From NCBI GenBank assembly GCA_036897095.1, contig JAYMSP010000385.1, forward strand, positions 1-54,652: a DNA stretch of 54,652 nt, written 5' to 3'. This stretch comes from Plantago elongata. Lineage: Eukaryota > Streptophyta > Magnoliopsida > Lamiales > Plantaginaceae. Both the position numbers and the translations under genes were made by a program. How positions within the stretch are numbered: the stretch's first letter is position 1; the number at the start of each line of letters is the position of its first letter. Of this stretch, positions 47,049 to 54,652 are shown in pieces. The notes below the pieces were generated by a model, which worked only from the letters and a program-made list of their open reading frames with translations, had not been told where the DNA came from and did no database searches.

Positions 47049-48899
47049 CACACGGTTGACCTTTATTACATATGTCTGCTTGAAGGTCTCGTATACATCA
47101 CAATTCTTCAAGATTCGTAATTGATGATTTATGTACAAATTAGGAGATGCAAAATTATAATTTACATGTTATTTCACCAACACAACATATATATTTTCTT
47201 TTTATAAATTAATTGAATTGAATCACATGAATAAGTCACATTCATGATAAAAGGGTTTTATTAAGATCCCATGGGAAGGAAGATTTTGCAAAAGCCAATT
47301 TCTCCAACTTCCTAAAGATTGTATTACTTCTAGTTGTTTTTCTCTCCAATTTGATTTCTTACTATGCCACATATGGCTCTATTCATATATTTGTTAGATG
47401 TATCATTTTATTATATAATTCTTGTGTCTTCAAAATTGTCGATATAAATATGATTTTGGGAATTGTTACACTTAAATGAACCTTATGATTATTTTAATTA
47501 AATGGTGAATAAATCTAACTATGAATATGATATTTATAGCATTATTGGTCAAGCAAAATGAGCAACCGAGCCCACCATCAACGAACAATGAAAGCAAATT
47601 ACGCGGGAAAGAAGTTGGCGAAAACTACCCCCAACGACATAAGTCAACAAACACTCGACCGACACAAATTGTTTTTCCATCAATTGTGATTCCTGGGGAA
47701 ACTAACACACCATGCATGGAGCCCACAGTCTCATGTAATGTATCACCAACACAGGAGGAAGACGGTGGTAACTAACTTTTATCCTCATTTAATACATTTT
47801 TCTAGATATACTTTTTTTTTAAGTACGGCTTATGGTGATATTGTTAAGCAGATTACTAGTAAGATTTAGGCTTTTTGGTTGCGAAAGTAGAGTGTCATAT
47901 ACTGATTTTTTTAAAGTACGGCTTATGGTGATATTGTTAAGCATAATACTAGTAAGATTTAGGCTTTTTGGTTGCGAAAGTAGAGTGTCATATACTGATT
48001 TTGTGAATAGCATGCACAATTTTACAAATGAATGTCGCATTACGAGTAAACATTTAGCATAATTCGCAAAAAGTATTATGAATTTATGAACAAATTTTAT
48101 GAAATATTGTTGTAACTAGAGGCCAACTTTTGAGAATATTTGGAAAATAATATCATTGACAATTAACATATGCAAGAGTGTCACATTTAACTGAGAACGA
48201 AACCTATATTTCGCAAATACTATTGTGCAATGTTCATGAAATAATGTCGCACTGAGCATGTGTGTTGTGTGTGCGTTAGATTTCGTAAAAAGGATGTGCA
48301 CTACATTCATTAGGTAATGTCGTACGTATTCATTAAATAACCACTAATTTTGTGTTGAGCAAAACTACTATGATGAGTTTGTACTGTTTATGCATGAAAT
48401 AAAATTTTATGTTAAAACAGGTGTTTAAAATTTTACTAATTTTGCAGTTAGTGGATATGAATCAGGGTCGAAGAGAGGTATACCACCACTCTGGAACCTT
48501 AAGTTTAACAAGAAGAAGAGATCGAAATTGACGAGATACGTCCCAACACCAGCCCCCACACTAGTTCAAGAGCTCATATATGAACTTCAACATGCATCTA
48601 GATTGCAAATGGAACAATATGGGTCTATAGATCAGGAGTCTTGTAATTCGGTCGATATCTACGGAGAATCAAAGTATGACGAGACATTTATCTACGAGAG
48701 ATGTAACCTCATTTATCCTAATGAAGTTGGAGTGGGAGCTATGCTCTACTCGCCATCCGTCTCCCTACAAATGAGCAATGACTGCAAGCTTGGTGAGACC
48801 AAGACGTGTACACAAGGTGTTTTGGATGATGATGATTGTGCTTCTTCTTGCATCTTATTTGATGTGCCAGTACATGATTCATCTGATGATAACTATTAG
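46695..48899 (+). CDS. Unrecognised three-exon gene, 240 residues
   Basis: A model from splice signals: exons 46695-46737, 47540-47767, 48448-48899. Donors are GCAA|GTGAGT and GGTG|GTAACT; acceptors are ATTTATAG and a pyrimidine-rich TTTTGCAG. All three phases fit and the joined frame is open. Exon 1 begins MSGHMCACFKGEFA. Exon 2 is hydrophilic and Pro/Thr-rich. Exon 3 starts VSGYESGSKRGIPPLWNLKF, has a basic KKKRSKLTRY patch (possible nuclear signal), then ELIYELQHASRLQMEQYGS, and ends with an acidic DDDDCASSC and DSSDDNY tail. No membrane segment or known domain is visible and I assign no function. A TATA box precedes exon 1. Intron 2 contains a 93-bp tandem duplication. It may be a lineage-specific gene or a false model. 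Confidence 0.5.
47011..47045. repeat. (TA)n microsatellite
   Basis: About 35 bp of uninterrupted TA repeat, in intron 1 of the tentative gene at 46695-48899. Confidence 0.9.
47821..48004. repeat. 93-bp tandem duplication
   Basis: Two adjacent near-identical copies (47821-47913 and about 47914-48004), each starting AAGTACGGCTTATGG and containing TTTAGGCTTTTTGGTTGCG and GTGTCATATACTGATTTT. Only a few substitutions separate them. It opens spurious repetitive ORFs on both strands. Confidence 0.9.
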
Positions 48900-49444
48900 C
48901 ACCATGTACTATATGACTTTGTTTATTTATTTGTCTCGTCTACTTTATTGTAAATTAGAACTTAAATGTTTATTTCAGGACTTATATGGTCATGGAATTA
49001 TATGAAATTTTCCTAGATAACCACATACTAGGTATCTTTAGCTTAATAAATTATCATCCATCAGGATTGATGCGTTTATTTGACGATGTTATTGCTTCCA
49101 CGTTCGTTTCCGTCTAATCCGTAGTTTGATGATCAATTCAACCTACAACAAGAACACACTAGAATAGTATGAATAAGCATAAAAGTTTGAAGGTTCATAT
49201 TTGAATTACTTACTCAAAATATGCCGACTCAATTGTTTTCAATAACCAGTGCATGCGAGTTACTTATCAACACATACAAGTTACATGAAAATTTTGTATC
49301 TTTTATTTTACTTTAAGCTTTTTAAGCTAAGCCCCACGCATGGCAATTATATTTTATGAGTTTATTACAATTGAAGATAACAAAGTATTTATAGATGGGT
49401 GCATTACGATTACGTATTTACTTACTACATGCTACAATAATGAG

Positions 49445-50555
49445 GGTAAAATTCATTTTTTGGTACTTCAGTGCGAAAACATTTCCAATTTTGGCACTCC
49501 AATAGTGGATATGTCCAATTTGGGTACTAATTATCAAAGGTTGAGACTAATTAAGGCACTAAACCCAATTAAGATGTGGAGCGTGGGTCTCAAGCGGCGA
49601 GTGAAGCCCACTCGCCGGTGGAAAAATATTCCTGGCCCTTTCTATATATAGGAGGCGTGCAATACACGCGCCATTAAAAAAATTAAAGAAAAATGATGAA
49701 TGCATAGGTGCTCAGTCGATATTTCACTGAATCAACAATGGCTACTCCAATTCATTCACATAATTATAGAAACCCTACACTCAGTATTTTCCCAATCAGT
49801 TTTAACCTGAATTTGACCAATTCAAGGTCCAGCTTACTAGATTATGATGAAGAAGGCGTCGAAATTGATTCAGGCGAGGATGAATTCGCCGGTTCAGACG
49901 AAGCTTAGTTCGTCCGAGATCCCTTGCTTAATTTCACTCTTCATTGTTCATAAATTGTTAGGTTTATATACTCTATTCGTTCCGGTTGTTTACTTACCAA
50001 TATACATTAGATATGTGTGTCAATGGTCTGCAGTCTGACTTTCCATTGATTTAGATTTTAGAAGCTTGCTGTTAGCATTATTTCAGTTGTAAATTGTAAT
50101 CAAAGGCCACCAAAATCAATAAAGAAAGATGACTCGTTGTTTATTTTTTAATTATCCAGCTGATAATGATGATCCATTTTTCCTAGTCTTGGTCTTTTTA
50201 TTGTTCTAAGACGAGAAAGTTGAGGGTTTATGTGAATGAACTGGAGCAGTCATGGATGGTTCTCTAATATATCTATCGATAATCAGTTCGTTTTCTTTGT
50301 TTTTGTTTTACTTAATTTTTTTAATTTTTCTAAAGGTACGTGCATTGCACGCCTCCTATATAAAAAGGGGTAAAAAATATATTTCACCGGCAAGTGGACT
50401 TCAATCGCGCGTGATCCCACGCTCCACTTCTTAATTGTGTTTAGTTCCTTAGTTAGTCTCAATATTTGATAATTAGTACCTAAATTGAACATATTCACTA
50501 TAGAGTACTATAATTGAAAATGTATCGCACTGGAGTACCGAAAATGGATTTTATC
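49445..50555. mobile_element. 1.1 kb element with ~230-bp terminal inverted repeats
   Basis: The left arm (49445 to about 49675) is matched in reverse complement by the right arm (about 50327-50555). Shared blocks include TAAAAT-CATTTT, GGTACT-CAGTGCG, GGTACTAATTATCAAA, TTGAGACTAA, GTGGAGCGTGGG and TATATAGGAGGCGTGCAAT. Inside lies about 650 bp of unrelated sequence with a short ORF (49738-49908). ATAAT occurs outside both ends and may be part of a target duplication. Long TIRs fit Mutator-like non-autonomous elements or foldbacks; no transposase is present. Confidence 0.75.
49738..49908 (+). CDS. Small acidic ORF inside the inverted-repeat element
   Basis: A 56-codon ORF from ATG 49738 (MATPIHSHNYRNPTL) to an acidic end (DEEGVEIDSGEDEFAGSDEA). 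The start context CAACAATGGC is good. No known domain is visible. It could be a captured gene fragment or an unselected ORF; its place between the inverted arms makes capture attractive but unproven. Confidence 0.25.
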   Translation: MATPIHSHNYRNPTLSIFPISFNLNLTNSRSSLLDYDEEGVEIDSGEDEFAGSDEA

Positions 50556-50826
50556 ATAATTTTTTTTTACCGTAAATTAATCAAACAACAGGGTCGATTC
50601 GATATCGCGGTACATAATCAGGGACCAAAATATAAATTACATATCTCAACCAAAATGAGTAAAGTTAACAGAGCCGAAAACAGAAAAGCACATCTCATCT
50701 CACTGATTTGCTTCCAGTTTACTAAACTGGACTGCTTGTTCACTCTATCTCCTCGCCACCAAACTCTCCTCCGATCTCTCTCTCTCTCTAAATTGGGCAG
50801 CTAGCTCAGATTCTTCTCGCGCTTCC

Positions 50827-53800
50827 ATGGGATTCGCGAAGAATCAATGTGCCAATCTCATCACTCTACGCCTAATTCTCGCACTTGCATTAGCAGTTGG
50901 ATCAGCTAAAGCATCCATCCATACCTACAGTCAGGATCCACTCCGAGAAGTCGGAAATGCTTTTCTACACTCCGGCGGCAGCGAGGGCATCGCCGCTGCA
51001 AACGGTCGTTCCTACATTCGGTAAATTATGATCTGCTTCTGTATATATTTCACTGTGCGTTTGTATGAGATGACTGGAAAAGTGATAGTAGTATCAGATC
51101 GTCGGTTACATTTGTGTGGTTGGGGTTTGGTGTATTGATTAAGGAAGATATGAGTAGATTTTTGAGTTTCGTGTTTAGAGTTGGAGGATTAGTTACTAAT
51201 TAGTTGCGTTTAGCTTACTGGACTGTTGATTACTTGATTGAGATCGTGAGGATAAATTACTGTGGAGTTTAGTGTTGATCTGAATTACTTTTCCTGAGAC
51301 GATGAAGGTTGATTAGGTTGCGTGGAGGTTTTTTGATTATGAGTTACAGAGCTATCTCTGAGAAGTGGTAGATCTGCATTTTTGTTGATGCACGGATGGA
51401 ATAGGATAGTCATATTATAGACGTGGTTTAATGATTGGAAGTATTGTTAACCGTGTGCTTGATAACCAATCCGTACATGTGATTCGTGTGATGTGTTTTC
51501 TTCTGTTTCTTATTTAAAGGTACAGGAAAACCTTATCAATGGGAGGGGGTAACCACTGTTTGTGTATACCCATCCTGGAATAATTGGGCTAATGTTGGAT
51601 TGATGTCGACAGGCTCACTAGTCCTTATGCTGTAGGTGGTGTTACGTACTTTGTTGGTAGATGCTCTGTCCAACAGAGATTTTGATAGCTGTTGGTTGTT
51701 TATAGTACTTTATACCGCATGATAAGTATGAGTGGGCGGAGATTGCTCTTAGGAAAGTCTCACTGGGAAAGAGAAACCTGTCCTTATAGCTGAGGAGTAG
51801 GACATGGTGGCTTTTGAAGTCAAGTGCACAGATTGTAATTGTCATGATGTTTTTCTTATGTCAATTTATCATTTGTTTGTTAAATCTGTAAGTATGCAGG
51901 TCCTTACATTTTATCATGTAACATGTCCCTGCATTAGTTACATGATCAGAAACCTTCCCTTTGTTGTTCTGAGAAACCGACAATACTGCAAACATGGCCC
52001 TTCTACTTATTACCTTGTCTGGTGAGAAAACATTCAAGCAATATAACTTACAAATTCATTTTAATCAATTTAGGTTTGAGAATGTTACATTCTGGAGGAG
52101 TAAAGAAATTGCTGATCATCATCCAACAATGGCATACAATAGTGGGTTGGTTCAGGTAATAATTTTTGAGGCAGCTGATCGTGATAATATTGGTGGATCT
52201 GCCTATGGTGGCCAAAGGGCTATCTGCTGCACCGCTGATCTTGCCAAACTGGAAGGCTGCAAGCAGGGTCAAGTGATAAGAAGACCATCATCAGCGACTA
52301 ATAAAGATTGGCCGGTAGTTATAAATGTCTTATTTAGAGGAAACATGTTGTCAACACATATGAAAAATAAGAAAGTAGTCAACATTAAAAAGACGGGGAT
52401 GTACAATCTATTCTTTATTACATGTGATCCAAACCTCAAAGATGTAAGGGTGACTGGAAGGACAGTTTGGAGAAATCCAGATGGCTATTTACCTGGTAGA
52501 ATGTCTCCTCTGAAGAAATTTTATCTGTTCATGTCTACTGCATATGCAGTCCTTTGTGCTGTATGGTTTTTCCAGTATGTTAAAAACTGGAGTGACGTTT
52601 TGCTATTACAGCACTGCATCACTTCTGTTATCGCACTTGGATTATTGGAGATGACTTTCTGGTACCTGGATTATGCATACTTCAACAACACTGGAACACG
52701 ACCTGTTGGAATCACAACCTGGGTTGTGACGATTGGGGCAGTGAGAAGAACATTGTCACGCGTTCTTATTCTTTCTGTTTCAATGGGCTATGGAGTAGTT
52801 CGGCCAACCCTTGGTGGTCTAACAACAAAGGTGTTGCTCGTTGGAATTACTTATTTCTTAGCTACAGAAATGCTCAACATTGCAGAATATGTGGGTACTA
52901 TTAATGACATAGCAGGGCGAGTAAGAGTCTTTCTTGTCCTTCCTGTTGCATTTATGGATGCTTTCTTGCTTCTGTGGATTTTCACTTCTCTTTCAAAAAC
53001 ATTAGAGCAACTACAGGTACGTCGCACTTTAGCTTAAAATTTTATTACTTTGTTTTTGTATTAGTAATTTTGTTATGCCCGGCCGGGTCCTTTATCTTTG
53101 TAATCATATAAGCTGCTGGCAATGATATTAATTACTTTCTTCTTTTTTAGGCTAAAAGGAGTGCTGTTAAACTGGAAATATATAGGAAATTCTCAAATGC
53201 ATTAGCAGTCACAGTTGTTGCTTCAGTTTTCTGGATAGGATATGAGGTACTTTCGGTTCTTTTGATTTGACCCTTGTGATGCAAATTTTTCCGTTCTCGT
53301 TTTTTATTTTTTACCTTCAAACTTTTGACATTCTGTACATGATTTCCAGTAAGATTCACTTTATAATCTTAAAGTAATCTTTACTGATTGGTCCTATTCT
53401 ATGCATAATTTCTATACAGTAAGTATATAACAACTAACAGAAAACCTCTATCTGTCAAAATATTTGGTTAGAAAACTGGCATTATTTTGCTTTGTGTAGG
53501 TTTATTCTATGATTATATCTTTTAGGTAATTGAGTTAATCTTTTCAGATGTGAATCAGGAACTCGCCAGTTCAATATTGTGCACAACTTGTTGTGTTATT
53601 TTCTGGCAAGCTTGGGTTTGACTGTGATCTAATCATTGAAACGCCGATTTTGGTGTGTTAATTTGTTGAGCCTTTCATGTCTTCAAGGACGGAAAATTGT
53701 TTCTAGACTGAAAAGATCGACCACTTTAAACATAGATCAGATCCATTTCCTAAGCCTGCATAATCGCCACATTAATTATGGATGTTTAACCTTTATTTTC

Positions 53801-54046
53801 ACTACATGTTGCGACAATTTTTATTTACTTTCCTGATCCTTCTAAACTCAGGAACATATAAGCCCATCATAAAGTTGTCTGATCATATCACCAAATGTAT
53901 TCTGTGCAGGTTTATTTCAAAGCAACTGATCCATTTAATGAAAGATGGCAGAGTGCATGGTTTATCACTGCTTTCTGGGACATTCTTGCACTTGCATTGC
54001 TCTGTGTTATCTGTTACCTGTGGGCTCCATCCCAAAGCTCCCAACG
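50827..54046 (+). CDS. Seven-transmembrane GOLD-domain protein (lung-7TM / TMEM87-GPR107 type), 5' part
   Basis: Exons seen: 50827-51020, 52074-53016, 53151-53246, 53910-54046, all GT-AG and in phase; 456 codons are visible. The last exon ends in CG|GTATGT, so the gene continues beyond the window. The N-terminal signal peptide (LITLRLILALALAVGSAKA) leads a lumenal domain with paired cysteines (AICCTADLAKLEGC, FFITCDP). The 7TM region starts with FYLFMSTAYAVLCAVWFFQY, then HCITSVIALGLLEMTFWYLD, ITTWVVTIGAV, VLLVGITYFLATEMLNIAEY, VFLVLPVAFMDAFLLLWIF, ALAVTVVASVFWIGYEVYF and FWDILALALLCVICYLW. By family knowledge these are Golgi/endosomal membrane proteins, some listed as plant candidate G-protein-coupled receptors. 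Intron 1 is about 1.05 kb. Confidence 0.88.
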
Positions 54047-54652
54047 GTATGTCTACTGGTTTACTTTAACTAAATTTCAAGTAGTTGGAATTTGGAATCA
54101 ATTGTGTATAATCTAGTTTAGCTAATTTGTGTTAATGGTGTTGAATGTTTTCTGGGTAACTTTTTTTTCCTTGTTCTTTTTGGTAAGATGTAAACAATTT
54201 CATCAGATGATTGTTTACATCAGAAAATGGAAGAAATTTAAGAGAATCAGTTTGAACTTTGAATAATATTTTGGACAGAGAGGTTGGATTCTTCTGGTTA
54301 CACTTCATTAAAGTTTCAATGATCTCGCAATCCATATTATTAAGAACGTGGAATGCTGTTAAACGCAAACAAGTATATAAAAACACATTGTATTTCTCTT
54401 TAAATATTCATAGGATCTCATTCCTTGTTTCCCTCAAGTGAACTAAGACCCCACGTGCATTTTGTAATTTCAACGAAGGATGCATGATTTCTTTCAATCA
54501 GGGATTTAGTCAGCTGAATGTAGTCATCCCTTAGTAGAAATCCCGTGTGTGAAGTTGTAGATGGCATCAATTTAAAAGAACAATGATTTCATTGTAAACT
54601 CAGTTCAAGGTTCTTCTGTCCTTCATTTTATTGGGGGGGGGGGGGGGGGGGG
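54047..54652. other. Intron sequence of the 7TM gene up to the window edge
   Basis: No further exon of the 7TM gene was recognised. The stretch ends in a G homopolymer (54633-54652). Confidence 0.5.
54633..54652 (+). repeat. Terminal G homopolymer (at least 20 bp)
   Basis: The last 20 bases of the window are all G, so the tract length is not known. Confidence 0.9.

Larger units (their letters stand above)
48900..50826. other. Intergenic region occupied largely by a long-TIR element
   Basis: From 48900 to 49444 no gene was seen. The inverted-repeat element fills 49445-50555. The remainder (50556-50826) is the probable 5' flank and leader of the seven-TM gene, with a CTCTCTCTCTCT pyrimidine tract near 50778 typical of plant leaders. 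Confidence 0.5.

Noticed and set aside
47819..48062. Repetitive ORFs on both strands with two identical internal blocks
   Set aside because: They are simply translations of the 93-bp tandem duplication.
1..54652. CRISPR arrays, operons or prokaryotic mobile systems
   Set aside because: The window is plainly eukaryotic nuclear DNA; no regularly spaced repeats with unique spacers were seen.

Overview
The window is nuclear DNA of a flowering plant, almost certainly a eudicot. It is AT-rich, with spliced genes and GT-AG introns, families typical of land plants (plastid fibrillins, kiwellin, plantacyanin, CYP72-clan P450, DUF639) and many small plant transposable elements. The exact clade cannot be read from the sequence; an asterid is only a guess. 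All gene models below were built by hand from ORFs, splice-site dinucleotides and phase agreement between exons.

Layout. 1-4419 is gene-free: a degenerate TAGTTTCA array and a long-inverted-repeat element (2861-3591). 4420-5709 is an intronless F-box gene (-). 6882-7712 is an intronless ELO fatty-acid elongase (+) with an abrupt strand-composition switch. 8133-13445 is a ten-exon DUF639 gene (-). 14351-16287 is a plastid-lipid-associated protein (fibrillin) gene (+). 17378-20111 is a patatin-like acyl hydrolase (-). 20631-20936 is a solo LTR of Cassandra type carrying a 5S-rRNA-like core. 21264-23221 is a P450 (+). 23644-25545 is a second fibrillin paralogue (-) with a nuclear tRNA-Glu(TTC) gene 39 bp upstream of its start codon. 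28337-28903 is a kiwellin (+), 29902-30720 a plantacyanin (-), and 33921-40218 a 15-exon sterol-glucosyltransferase-like UGT (-). 40219-46694 is transposon-rich. 46695-48899 is an unrecognised three-exon gene (+). 49445-50555 is an element with long inverted arms. 50827 to the window end is the 5' part of a seven-transmembrane GOLD/TMEM87-type gene (+).

This is an ordinary eukaryotic gene neighbourhood, not an operon. Several genes concern lipids or plastids (ELO, two fibrillins, patatin-like hydrolase, sterol UGT), but co-function is not shown by the sequence. The two fibrillins share the same six-exon architecture, face each other and flank the patatin-like and P450 genes, so they look like an old inverted local duplication.

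The most notable observations are the tRNA-Glu embedded at the 5' end of the second fibrillin gene, two non-canonical GC-AG introns each supported by reading-frame phase, three elements with long inverted arms (one a ~1 kb near-palindrome), a two-copy tRNA-derived SINE family, a probable orphan gene, and four all-G homopolymer runs on the plus strand, one of which ends the window.
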